This document shows, one piece after another, positions 46,542 to 58,064 of a stretch of DNA of 64,000 bases. The notes beneath the pieces are model-generated. The model was not told the DNA's origin. It saw nothing but the letters and a program-made list of their open reading frames with translations, and did no database searches. Source of the stretch: Adiantum capillus-veneris (lineage: Eukaryota > Streptophyta > Polypodiopsida > Polypodiales > Pteridaceae); the NCBI GenBank assembly GCA_014529385.2, contig CM043947.1, positions 97,870,036-97,934,035 of the forward strand, written 5' to 3'. The first letter of the stretch is position 1; each line of letters opens with the position of its first letter. The position numbers and the translations under genes are program-made.

Positions 46542-48075
46542 CTATTTCTTAATCCGTGGATTACCAAATAGCCCTTTTTTAGACGTTTTTAGCCCTAATG
46601 TTTTCAAGTCTCTTGCCAAATGCCACTCCACTTGGAACGTACCTAGACCTAAAACCTGCAAGCGTTGTCCTTCTTGTTGTTGCTGAATGACGTCAACTAT
46701 TGGGGTGTGATTAAAATACCATTCGAGAGACTCATGTGTCTCATGTGGGAGATGAAAAGCTGCCAGTCCCCAAATATTCTTCTTGGATTTAACACCTAAA
46801 CAGGTGTTTCCCTTCTCGTTGACATTTAGCTCAACATCAACGCACACCAAGGCTCTGTTCATAAGCGTGACGCTTACCCTTTCGAGTCGTTGACCTTTGA
46901 CAATCTGGCACTCATCAAGCTTCATCACAAATATAACTTTTCCATCACACTCTTCCTGTGTCAACCCAAACAATCAAATCATTGACTCCTAAAGCTTCAA
47001 CAAGTTAGCATAGACATTATTGAACTCGTTGTAACGAAAAGATTTGTTCTCTTCTAGTGGCAGGACATCCTCCACATATTGAAATCCACCCAACAAGCTT
47101 GCAACATCATTATTGGTGCACCTTTTTGCGATGCTAACACTGTAAGGCATTGGCAGCAACCTAAACTTTTCTTTTTCTCTATGACATAGTGTGACAAGCC
47201 TATACAAAGCTTTGTAGGAAACTTATTCTTGCGCTGTCACACACCTCCATCATCTCTGGAGGTGAAACAATGTTCTTCAGTTCACTAAAATACTTCTGGC
47301 GCAAAACTTAGCAATGGTAGCATTGGTTAGATCATCCAATAGCTCCACCAACTCCTTTGGTTTAATGATGTGCTGCAGCAGAGTATGTCCGATAGTTTCA
47401 GCATTGGACTCGATTCCCATCATCGTCCGAGCCAAGTTCCTACATATTGAAATAATATTACAGCAAAATACAAAAAATGTACGAAATTAGAAGCTTGCAT
47501 TTGTATTTCTACCGAGTTTGACGGATACGTTTCTTTCGAGCTCCACTGATTGAATATAGCCTAGGCATCGCATGTCTCTTGCGCTTGTGAATGTGATAGC
47601 CCAATGGAATGTGTGTGAGATGATCGATTCGCCGGCGCATATTACGTACAATGTGTTGTAGCTGAACATAATTGTCTAGACGACACTCTTGCTCCATTTT
47701 TTGATGCTCTTCCTTTGTTATAAGCTTTGGCAGCTCGTCATTAAGCTACTTCGTCTTCTCATTGGCTTCCCCTATGACTTGCTGAATGTCTTTCACGTAC
47801 TTCTCTCGCAATAAAGAATAGGCAGCACAGAGATGTTTTCTTGCTTCCCTTTCATTGAAAAACGCTGAATCTCTAGCAGTAGCCAAGCAGTCCGTCTCTT
47901 CTATCTCCACTAAATTGCAGTGGCTCAGTGACATTACGAAAAGGGGGTGATGCATTGGTCATTGGATCACCATGGTAAATATGGCCATCAACCCATAAGT
48001 TGATTTCCTTGCCTCCATGGTTTCGTACCTGGTCTCCAGCATTGGGATTAGATGTGCCAAGTCACACAGTTGCAT
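46542..48075 (-). pseudogene. Transposase-like gene of unknown family, two exons, broken
   Basis: From ATG 48075. Exon 1 runs to 47513 (coiled coil: EREARKHLCAAYSLLREKY, QQVIGEANEKTK, stop, LNDELPKLITKEEHQK; basic end GARKKRIRQTR). The intron is 47512-47440, and exon 2 is 47439-46542. Exon 2 has two shifts (about 47305 and 47220) and stops at 46989 and 46974. It reads LPMPYSVSIAKRCTNNDVA, KVIFVMKLDECQIVKGQRLE, SVTLMNRAL, WGLAAFHLPHETHESLEWYF and GTFQVEWHLARDLKTLGL. An acidic residue before a basic patch, a sheet with LMNRAL and the ending VEWHLARDLKTL resemble uncharacterised transposase-like proteins of plants and animals. I cannot name the family. It is in the same orientation as the H3-like gene. 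Confidence 0.45.
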
Positions 48076-48431
48076 ACTCCTGCTCTAAATGAGCATTTAA
48101 TCGATATCGTTTTGATTTGTTAGTAATGTTTTGCAGTGATAGGGGATTGAATGACATTTTGTTAGTTAATCAAGAAAATTAATGAGAATAATTAATGTGT
48201 AATGGTGACTGCTACAAGCAGGTGAAGGTGGCTATGAAGAAAAGAAGTAGAGAGTACTGAGAGTTAAGAGAAAAAAATTATGTTGTGGAGGGAAGAAAGA
48301 GAGGGAGTGCAACTTAATCTCCTTTGATTTTGAAGTGCTGATCATGAATATATAGAGAGAAATGTTGTAGCACACAGAGGTAATGGAGTTTTCCATTCCA
48401 CTCAGCTAGAGCTGGAGTGGGAGAAGCATGA

Positions 48432-48448
48432 GGGGGGGGGGGGGGAGG

Positions 48449-48547
<99 letters not shown>

Positions 48548-48656
48548 AAGGAAGAGAGAGTGGGAGAGGACAGATCTCCAACCTTCGAGGATCTGCACTT
48601 TTTTAGAAAGAGACAGCCAAGAATGTTTCTTAATGATTGGAAGAGGAAGTGACATG

Positions 48657-48716
<60 letters not shown>
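48432..48716. repeat. Poly(G), (CA)n and (GA)n microsatellite cluster
   Basis: G-rich run 48432-48451, (CA)n 48452-48479, (GA)n 48483-48543 and (GA)n 48669-48714. Confidence 0.92.
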
Positions 48717-49390
48717 GGCTCAGGTTTTAGAGAGAATGCAGTGAGAGAATGTGGAAAATCTGCTTTTTTGGCAGGGGGGCTAAAAAGTGCCTCCTTTGAT
48801 GAGTTCTAAGTGAGAGAGAGTGTTATATGTTAGAGAGAGAAGAGGGGTGGAAAAAAGGCATTTGAAAATTCATTTATCCCCCTCTCTTGTGGATTACTAA
48901 ATAAACTATTTTCAAATTCAATATATGAAAATGGCTTTTTCAAAAACCTGAGCATAGGCCTTCTTGCCCTCTCTTTTAGGCTTGGTCAAACTTGGCTTAA
49001 GCTTTAAGCATTCCCTTAAATTTCCAAATAACGAGGCCCTCCTATACCCCATTCACTTCCTAATGTTGGGAGTGGGAGCTATGACACTCTTTGGTATGGT
49101 TTGTAAGTATTATATGTATGCATTAAGTTACCGAATATGTATATGTTACTTGAATATTTATCTTATGGTGGTTAATTGTTTAGTTTATAAGAAGTTACCG
49201 TGATGCGCCCTCCGACACGCTGAGACGAGAAGTATGGGTACAAGCATGGATTTTCGGCCCTTTTGACTCAGTTGTAGGAGAAGGCAGAGGCCATCCACTG
49301 GGAGGCATTACCACGAGGGTGGCACCCTCCATATATGTTTTTTTTGTAGTTGCGGTCATCTTGATACAATTGTGCTCATTACATGTATAG
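48717..49390. other. No gene recognised
   Basis: AT-rich with short frames only. Confidence 0.4.
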
Positions 49391-49720
49391 TTTGACATTT
49401 ATGTTTATGATTTTGCATTTTGGTTACGATTATGATAATGGTATGGCAATCAGGTTATGGTTATGGTTTTGCAGTTATAATATGGCAATCAGGTTATGGT
49501 TATGGTTTTGCAATTATGCTATGGCAATCATGTTATAGTTATGGTATGGCAAGCAGGTTATGGTTATGGTTTTGCAAATATGGTTTGGCAGTTAGGTTAT
49601 GGTTATGGTTTTACAATTATGGTATGATAAGCAAGTTATGGTTATGGGTTTTCACATATGGTTTGGCAATCAGGTTATGGTTATGGTTATGGTTTTGTAA
49701 TTATGTTGTGAATATCGTAA
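49390..49720 (+). repeat. Minisatellite with GGTTATGGTTATGG core
   Basis: Units of about 38-42 bp (GGCAATCAGGTTATGGTTAT followed by GGTTTTGCAATTATGGTAT) are repeated seven to nine times. The 130-residue open frame here (GYGYGFA repeats) is probably a by-product, since unit lengths vary and there is no sign of a start context. Confidence 0.8.
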
Positions 49721-49809
49721 CAATTTTTGAACTATATTACATTTATGGTTTAAAAATCTTCTTGTCGCTATGGTTACGATTTTTAAATCATGGTACAATT
49801 CTTGCTTGA

Positions 49810-51195
49810 AAATGTTCATAACGTTATACTTTCGGTTTTCAAGTGATTTTTTAGTTACGGTTAGAAAATCTTCATGTCGTTGTGCCTATGGTGTGGGAGT
49901 CGACGTTATGGTTATGCTTTTGAAAACTTGTTATGTTTAAACTTTTGATTTTGTGGTTTTGCTATGCTTCCAATTTTTTTTCATATGTACTGAATGTATC
50001 TCTCGCTCTTCAACGCCAAATTGTAGGTGGAGTGCAGTTGCTTTTGCACTCTCTTTTGAGCAAGGAGAATCAGTTCCTGATGCTACAGTACATGCAACAT
50101 GAGTTCCCAACCCTCTCTGTCCAAAATGAAAATTGCAGGCTTTGGTGCGGATATAGGTGTCAGAATAAGCGCGAGTATATCCCTCACAATAGGCATCGGT
50201 ATGTCCCTTGGAATAAGCATCGGTATGTGTGTTGTTATCAACGGTTATATTATTGATGCTCATTTCATCGTTTATTTTTATGATAAATATAATGGCGCTT
50301 ATACCGATGACCATATGATACCAATATTGATACTGATGCTTATGCCAGATATTTTTATTCTTAAAAAACCCTTATTATCCTCGATACACGCATCGATATT
50401 CATGCAACGTGTTGTAGTGATAATCTCTTTTAGAAAGGAGGATAGAAAATCCACCCTCTTTGTATTTACCATCATTGTTTGTGGGCATGTATTACATGTT
50501 CTATGTTGGCAGCCCATGAGGCAGATTCATGAAGAAATAATATCTAAGTATCTTGTTTGGGTTGAATTGGTGAAATTATTTGCATTCTTATGGTCATCCA
50601 TTGGGGATCTTGATACTTATGTTGGCAGAATGCTTGTTGCTCCTACTATCAATGGCCCTAATGGGAACATGCATGAATATTTATGAGACATACATATCAA
50701 ACTCAAAAACGATGGAAGATTAGCTTCAAGGTATTGTTAGAATAGTTATTTATCTCGAGTGGGGAGTTTAGCAAGGTCTTACAATCACATTTAAGGAATT
50801 GTTCTATGAATTTTTCCACATAGGCAATGGATCCATTCATTTTATTATTTCTTTCCCTCAAAGTAAGCATATGGTGCTTTGAGACATACCTTAGGGAATG
50901 CCAAGAAACTACATGTTGCTACCTTCAAAGGCGAACATACCATCATTAGAAGATAGGATCTTGCTGTCGGTTGTGAAAACATTGTGCTTACACTATTTGG
51001 AAGACGAGGCTTGCAAACTTGCCTCTGATGCCCTTTCTATTCACAAAGTCATGTTCCTTTAACCAAAGCATGGAGATTCATGGACAAAATCTTCCCACCA
51101 TTTGACATACATTGTGCCCAAGGACCTGCCATGGTAGATTCATGACTGCGTGCTAAGGTCGATTAACGAGTTCATGCTTCATACAATAGAGGTTA
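49810..51195. other. No confident gene; one 195-codon open frame at 50099-50686 (+)
   Basis: The frame begins in a repeat of GGAATAAGCATCGGTATG that gives Ile/Gly/Ser repeats, then continues as ordinary-looking protein (YLVWVELVKLFAFLWSSIGD, MLVAPTINGPNGNMHEYL). No family is recognised. The last 60 residues may be an exon fragment. Confidence 0.3.
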
Positions 51196-51201
51196 GACAC
51201 A

Positions 51202-51271
51202 ATGGGGAGAGAGAGAGAGAGAGAGAGAGAGATGAATTCTAGTTACACAAAGATCTCAGAAGCATCTCCGA

Positions 51272-51326
<55 letters not shown>

Positions 51327-51721
51327 TGTCGTGATTCATGATATTTCTCCATGTTTCTTGACTATCGAATTTACCCAGATCATGGTGTCTCATTAATTTC
51401 TTGAGAGCGTTCCTGTCACAATAAACGTCCACTAACATCTCTACCAATCAAACAATATTGCATTAAAATGAGGAGAGAGGCCAGAAAGGAAAAATATACT
51501 CAATCACGTAAGTGTACTGTGTATCTCTCTCTCACTCTCTCTCTCTCTCTTGGTCGGGATAGTTTCCTACGACGTCAAAACAATCTTCTTCTTCTTCTTC
51601 TTCTTCTCTCTCCCCCCGCAGATTTACTAGTTTCATCCACCCGGGATTCCGCTGTCTCAAACTGTTTCGGGAGGGTCCACCGAGCTCCACTCTTCATTCA
51701 TCGTCGTGCTCACTCCCACGG

Positions 51722-51755
<34 letters not shown>

Positions 51756-51886
51756 TTCGATCTCTTTCTCTCTCCGCCCCTCTACCGCACAATCCAGAAG
51801 CGCATCATATCTCATGGGGAATCCCCACTATCCATGTCCCTTTCACGAAGGCGAGGACCAGTTATTGTGCGCGTGCGCGCGCGCTC

Positions 51887-51921
<35 letters not shown>

Positions 51922-51925
51922 TAGT
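51202..51925. repeat. Microsatellite cluster: (GA)n, (CG)n, (CT)n and (TTC)n
   Basis: GA runs at 51209-51231, 51285-51325 and 51889-51919, CG/GC runs at 51271-51284 and 51867-51889, CT at 51723-51751, and TTC at 51586-51607. The GCGC plus GAGA blocks at both ends are in the same order. Confidence 0.85.
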
Positions 51926-51959
51926 GACGTACGTGTCATACGTGTACACATGCAAAGAT

Positions 51960-53867
51960 AACTAAACAATGGTATATATAATATCTCTTCACAGCAATGC
52001 AATGAAAATTATGCAATTCTCAGCTTCTACATCCACATCACACTCTTTGTAGATACAAACAAAGACAAGATTGTAGATACTCTTTCATTTTGTGCGAGCG
52101 TTTAAGACATAGACTTTGGCTTGGCCAATGACATCATATTGCATGGCATATGCTGCAAGCACATGTTGCTAATCGACACCCTTCATGCAACAAAAATCTC
52201 TGATAGATATCGAGATTAGAGTTTTCCCACTGCATTTGTTCAGTGGTGGAGGTCTCCTAATAAATACTTCTATGTATCCTTGCTTCCACTAGAGGTGAGT
52301 AGTGTTGTTAAATATGGGCCATTTTCAGAACCACTCCTTCGTGGACTTTGAAACTACAGTTGATATGGGACACTAAATTCTCAATTAAGCATAAGGTTTT
52401 CTTATAGAGATTTATCACATGTGTACTTTCTATTGGTGAGACTCTGTCTAAAAAGACCATTTGTGATGAATTATGTCCTTGATGCAGGAAACATACAACC
52501 CTCAAGAATCTCTTTTGAAATTGTGCTCAAGCTCTCAATGGTGGGAAAATGTTGCATAGTGGAGAAATGCGTGGGACATGAAGCTTACTAAATCCAGACT
52601 CACATTTGGCCATGTCTTTTCCTAGGACACACATTTGCAATTTGGCATACACTCATTTAGGGTATGACTTTTGTTTTATATATGGATCATGTTGGGATAA
52701 AGCCCTGGGTGGCTAATAAAGCCAAGCGCCCATTGGTGCAGCCAACGTGGGTCCACCATAGACGATGGCACACACAGATATGAATGGCCTAGAAAGTGCA
52801 GGAATGGGCAATAAAGTAGGTATTAAGTGCAAGTTTGTCAAGGGATATCCTGAAGTGTACTTTTAAAATGCTAAACGAGCTCATCATGTCAGTCTTTTCA
52901 GATCGACAATCGGAGTCTTGCTTGCTAAGATACAATGCTTTGAAGTTTCAGTCGTTCGTGGCCGGGTTCTGGGCTAGTTTGACTGCTTTGGAGAGCATGC
53001 CATCTCGGGCTTTTGGGTCCTTGACAGGTTTCTAGAATGTGTTATGTACTATATGGAGTTAGCAAGAAGAGACGACACATCAATCTGAACTGCAGATGCC
53101 AAGCTACAGAAGGTCTTGAAGTTAGCAGTTGGTAGTGACCCTGGAGGATCTTATGTTTTTTGTCATTTTAGTGTGCTTTGTTTGAGGTTGTACTGAAGTA
53201 AAATTGTAGTGGGACTTGTGAGGATTGAAGTCAGCAAAGTGCAGTTTTGAAAAGAAGTTGAGGCTCGATGTTTCGATCACTAGGCACCAACTAGCAGTGG
53301 ATTGAAGGAGGATGGAAAAACCAAGTTTTTTTGGCCAATTTATGTGCTATGGAACCTCGGAGAAAGGGTTAACCGGGTGCTTCCATGCGGCTGCCCTATA
53401 AATCCACATGCAAAATTGTGTGTTAGCTTGCCGGGATATATGAGCTATAGGAGGAGCTTTACTTGATGCATCAAAGTGGAGAGATGGGAGACCTCTTGGT
53501 CCATGTCTATGGCGGCCGGGGCGGCGGGCACTATGCAGAGGCGCTTCCGGTGGCGTTTGGCATACGTGGGTGTTTGGCGACTAGCCAACGGCCATCAACG
53601 ACACTACTCTCTAGCGATGATGTGGCAATTGTGATGGTGAGTGTTCCCGCATGCCTTCCAGAGGCCCAACCATTTTGTTGAGGACAAGGGAGGGGGATCT
53701 ACCCTTGTCACGGTGTTGTGACAACAAGGGGGGGACTCCCACATGATTTGAACCGCAAGTTGATCCGTGAATAGCAATAAGGATCCCTTCCATGTAATGC
53801 TATGTGTGAGAGAGAGACAATGGAAAGTGGATGAGGTGGTGGTGCATGCAATGTGTTGCTAAATATA
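51960..53867. other. No gene recognised
   Basis: Short frames only, including a GC-richer stretch 53463-53680 (MMHQSGEMGDLLVHVYGG) without any family signature. Confidence 0.35.
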
Positions 53868-54740
53868 GTGTGCACAACATTAGGGCCAAAAAACGACTCA
53901 AAAAGGGTTGTGTAAGGAATTAGTTAACTTGCTAATTAGTAGAGTCGTTGATGATCAAAACAGTTCCATATATGGCCGTTTGGGTTTTTTTAAGCATATT
54001 GACGCAATTTAAAGTGTATTTAGGTATATATCTCTAAATATTCAAAAAGATATTGTTTTGTTCATATTCCTTTGCGACTCACCTCAAAATTTGTTCTCAT
54101 TTACTTCACTTGGCGGCAAATAGTTGTTTTCACTTTTGAATCACTCAATCTTTTTTTTTTCTCTTACCTTTTAGGAGCTTTCTCTGTCAGATGCTTGGGG
54201 AGCAAAAGACATCACATATTACTTGGTGAGTATTCAATTACTTCTTAAAGTCTGGATAGTTTTCTACATTGCATCCTATAGTTCAACTAACCTTTTTTTT
54301 AAAAAAATTAGCATATTATGTACCTGCATGGACCATATTTTGCAAAATAAGGGCCCCTTGAATACTCAGGGACTGGAAAAATCTCCCTATCAAGTGAGGA
54401 CTTCATTTTTCAGATGTACAAGAAAGAGAGGGGGACAAAGAAGGAGCAATGCACTAAAGGAATTATTCATAGGAGGCAATTACAATGGATGAGATCAAAC
54501 AACCATGCTGCTCAACCTCAAATGGAGATTAATGCTTCACTTTGAAACTTTGTACCGAGTCTTTCTTAAGAGATCCAAATTCAAAAAAGTTATTTTTACG
54601 CAAAATATTGTCAATTTTACATCAGTTTTTGGTATCACTAGGCATGTCACCACTATATCTCAAAAACTTTCATCTTCTATAGCCCCCAAGAAGGTTGACG
54701 TTTGTCTCCTCAGTTGTCGTTGCATATCTAGAGTAGCAAA
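53868..54740 (+). repeat. Dispersed repeat, copy 2
   Basis: Direct-orientation partner of 42890-44340, with the same order of conserved blocks and about 600 bp shorter because it lacks the minisatellite expansion. Confidence 0.55.
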
Positions 54741-55700
54741 AAAAGTATCCTGCTCTTGATGCATTGAATCCTGTACCATACCCAAATATTCAAATTGATG
54801 TGGCTCTCTCAAGTAGCATGATTTTGTTTGCATTGATTTGAAGGGGAGTGTACCCCAAAAACCGTGACAATATCTTCAGGGCAATATTGGCAACTTAGAA
54901 TCTTCAGAATACTGCATGTGAAAAGCACAGAGGGTGGTACTATCCAATGTAGGCATGTAGTGCTTGAGAGGGGAGGCATCCCTTCTTGAATTTCCCTCTA
55001 TTTCTTTCCCTCTCGAGTCTTTAGCTCTCCCAAGAAAATTTATTTGTCATGGAGTTTAATCTCCAAAACAAGAAGTAATGAGTAATTAAAAAAAACTTGA
55101 AAAAAAGGAAGATTATAAGAAGGGAGATTAAGGTGAAACTGAATCTACCTTTTTCAACTCATCCTCAACAATGAAGTTTTCTTGAAGGAGATTGCATGAT
55201 CCAATCATCTTTCTTATGTCAACGTCCTTTTCAACTTTCTTTAACTTAAAGTCTCTGTCAAAGATTGGATGCCAAGCTCAACAAGTCTCTTCTCAATATC
55301 CTCATCTTTGAGAGTAGGTTTCTCCTCTTCCACTCTTTTCAAGCATAGAGCAAGCGCAACAGGAACAAGAAGAAGATCAATTGTCAAAAACTCCTCTTTT
55401 GACTCTTCTTCTGTGTCAATGAAATCTTTGGCCACCTCAGAAGCTTCATAAATGGTTGCAATATCGTAGTCCTCTGTCACAGGAACAGAATAATAAAGAT
55501 AGATAGCAAAGACAGAGAAAGAGATCTTTGTATTGATAGTGTTTGATACAACAAAGGAGCAATAAAATATATGGGTGCACTCCGTTGTACGGAGCTCGAA
55601 CCTCTCGACCACCCCCGAGCTTCAGTTCGCTTGCATGCAGCGTCTCACTCGAACTCTCACTCGTAGAAGAGAGATCTTTGAATGATCCCCAGAACGCACC
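54741..55700. other. No confident gene; acidic minus-strand frame 55241-55612
   Basis: The minus-strand frame contains DFIDTEEESKEEFLTIDL and KRVEEEKPTLKDEDIEKRLVE. It is a plausible coiled-coil fragment but has no recognised domain. Confidence 0.3.
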
Positions 55701-56386
55701 ACCCGTCTTTCTATTCTGATTTTTCCTCCAAAAGCATGCGACCTCTCAAAATAGCCGCTTTTCTATTTTTGGCGTTCGGTCGACTCGACTTGCCCGGTAA
55801 GTTTACCTGCAAGAATAAGGTAAAAAAATGTGATCGCGAAGCGATCCATAAAGGTTAGATTTTTGAAACTTTTTTTTTTTCGTCCACAAAATTTTAGCTG
55901 TCTTCAACCGAACATAACTCCCAAACGGAGCCAAAACAGCCCAAGTCCGTCTCACACAATCTTGTTGCCCTCGCTGCGCTCTTCGACGACTATGTGATGG
56001 AAAATTTCCATAGCCCACTGTGATTTGCTGAAAATCAACCTGCAAAACAGCATTTTCTACAAAAACGATGCAAAAACAGCAAATCCCACTTTTTTTCTTA
56101 ATCTTTGGCCCTCAACGAGCATCAAAACATCAAAATCTCTAAAGACTCAGAGAACCAAAGTTGTTCCTTATAACACATGCTTCAATCGCTTCATACATCA
56201 CTTTTCCAAAATCCCACGTTAACACCTTCAAAAATGCCCCAGAAAGTGCCTTCCGGATCAAAAAATTTTATTGGACGAAAACAATCCACACATCCTTCTA
56301 CACAGTGGACTAACTTTCAAAAGACCAAAACTTCCAAGAAAAACAAAATTTATTGCTAAAACACCTCAAAATCAACAACTGTTACA
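55700..56386 (-). repeat. Probable chromovirus 3' LTR (outer end not fixed)
   Basis: On the minus strand the sequence following the integrase gene is GAAAAGGGGAGAT, a polypurine tract (56387-56399), and then TGTAACAGTTGTTG, a plausible LTR start at 56386. The far boundary could not be fixed because no second LTR copy is present. Confidence 0.45.
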
Positions 56387-56415
56387 ATCTCCCCTTTTCA
56401 AAATTAACTCTGTCC

Positions 56416-57457
56416 TCAGAGTTGGAAGGAGGGAAATTCGCTTTGCAAAACACTAAGATCAACCCATGATGCATCCTCTACTGGATAGTTCTGCCACTTA
56501 ACCAAAACTTCCACAATGTCTCTATTTCTTAAATGTTTGACACGCCTATCTAGCACTAAGTCTGGTTCTACTGTCAATGTTCCGTCATCTTTCAACTTAG
56601 AGTTGTCCTGTAAAACATGATGCATGTTAGGAACATACTTTTTCAATAAACTCACATGAAATACAGGATGCGCTTTGACATGAGAAGGCAATTCCAATTT
56701 GTAAGCTAATGAACCAATGCGCTTCAAAATTTTAAATGGCCCAGCAAATCGTGGAGACAATCTCTTATCCTTTCCAAGAATCAAATGAGACTTCTCGGGA
56801 ATAACCTTTAAGAAAAGCATATCACCAATTTCATACTCCACAACCCGATGTTTCTTGTCATAATACAATTTATGTTTCTTTTGAGCTTCTCTAATATTCC
56901 CCCTGATTTTGGCCAACTCGTTATCCATTTTCTCAAGAATCTTGCGTGACAGTTCTACCTTATTCCTGGAGTTAAGAAAATTAATAGGTGTGGGACAATT
57001 ATAGCCATACATTGCCTCAAACGGAGTCATCCTAATAGATGAATGATATGAACTGTTGTATGTAAATTCAACCAAAGGCAAATATTCATTCCAATTAGAT
57101 TGGTTTTTATTGACATATATACATTCGTAACATATCTTCTAAAATACGATTCACTCTCTCCGTTTTCCCATTTGTTTGAGGATGAAAGGCAGTAGACATG
57201 CGTAACTGGGTACCTATAGAGTCAAAAGTCGCTCTCCAGAAATGTGAAGTGAACTTAGAATCTCTGTCAGACACTATGCTCTTGGGCATGCCATGCAAAC
57301 GAAATATCTCTTTCACAAACAAGCATGCAATGGTCAAAGAAGTATCAGTTATTTTTACAGGAAAGAAGTGAGCCTGTTTTGTGAGTCTATCTACCACCAC
57401 AAAGATCGAGTCATACCCTCCACGAGTAGTAGGAAGTCTAACCATTTGTTGTGTCAT
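56416..57457 (-). pseudogene. Chromovirus (Ty3/gypsy) integrase with chromodomain, fragment
   Basis: The minus-strand integrase core reads GGYDSIFVVVDRLTKQAHF (first Asp), IVSDRDSKFTSHFW (second Asp) and STAFHPQTNGKTERVNR (Glu). After a frame break near 57090 it continues as MPLVEFTYNSSYHSSI, MTPFEAMYGYNCPTPI, DKRLSPRFAGPFKILKRIG and AHPVFHVSLLKKY. It ends in a chromodomain (DRRVKHLRNRDIVEVLVKWQ, EDASWVDLSVLQSEFP). All three catalytic acids are present. The chromodomain is thought to direct integration to modified chromatin. Upstream pol is missing: at about 57455 the sequence switches to an RNase H fragment in the opposite orientation. Confidence 0.9.
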
Positions 57458-57780
57458 GTGATGCTAGTGGTGAACAACTAGGTTGTGTTTTGACACAAGA
57501 AGGAAGAGTGGTTGCATATGAGTCTAGGAAATTAAGACGACATGAATTGAACTATGCAACACATGATCTAGAATTGCTTGTTGTTGTTCATGCATTGAAA
57601 CATTGGTGTCATCTTTTGCTTGGTGTCAAATTTGAATTGCGTACTGATCATCAAAGTTTGAAGTATATTTTCACGTAGCCATTGTGAAACAACAGACAAA
57701 GGAGATGGTTTGAATTGCTGGCTGAATATGATTTTGATTTGAAGTATTTGTGTGGAAAAGAAAATAAAGTTGCAGACACA
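57451..57780 (+). pseudogene. Chromovirus RNase H fragment, opposite orientation
   Basis: The plus-strand frame reads [60 protein letters not shown] and HQSLKYIFT. After a TAG it continues RRWFELLAEYDFDLKYLCGK. This is the RNase H that should lie upstream of the integrase, but here it points the other way and starts where the integrase fragment starts. Confidence 0.88.
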
Positions 57781-57910
57781 TGAGTCATAGGCAGGCCTCA
57801 AAATTGCAGGGCGCCCTTACCCATCCTAGGGAAGGGAAATTTTCAGAGTGCCCTTCCCATGGGAAGGGTTGTGTAGCATTTCAACCTTCAAAGGGAAGGG
57901 AAAAAAAATA

Positions 57911-58064
57911 TGAGGGCAAGAGAACTGACATGCTAATCTCCACCCAGCCATGCCCTATATATATAGACCCCCGGCCTTCTAAATATAGGGACCCCCTTGA
58001 CTGCATGTCCATCGTTGCCCTTGGTCCTAGCCCTTGGCCCTTGGCCCGGAATCGTGTCCTGACA
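57911..58064 (-). repeat. Family III 3' LTR
   Basis: 154 bp; preceded (minus strand) by AAGGGGGGAGTAA. Confidence 0.82.

Noticed and set aside
38068-48080. Giant-virus insertion as the source of the histone-like gene
   Set aside because: Viral histones are known, but these genes have GT-AG introns and no viral hallmark gene is seen nearby.
50099-50686. 195-codon open frame as a membrane protein gene
   Set aside because: Its hydrophobic first part comes from a short tandem repeat, and no family is recognised. Listed only as an uncertain region.
52680-52760. Possible tRNA-like sequence (GGGATAAAGCCCTGGGTGGC)
   Set aside because: No cloverleaf with a T-loop GGTTCRANNC box could be drawn.
53463-53681. 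GC-richer open frame as a host gene
   Set aside because: 72 codons, no domain, no splice context. Not enough to call.
57901-57911. Target-site duplication of the family III element
   Set aside because: Both flanks are A-rich (AAATA and AAAAA), so a match has no weight.
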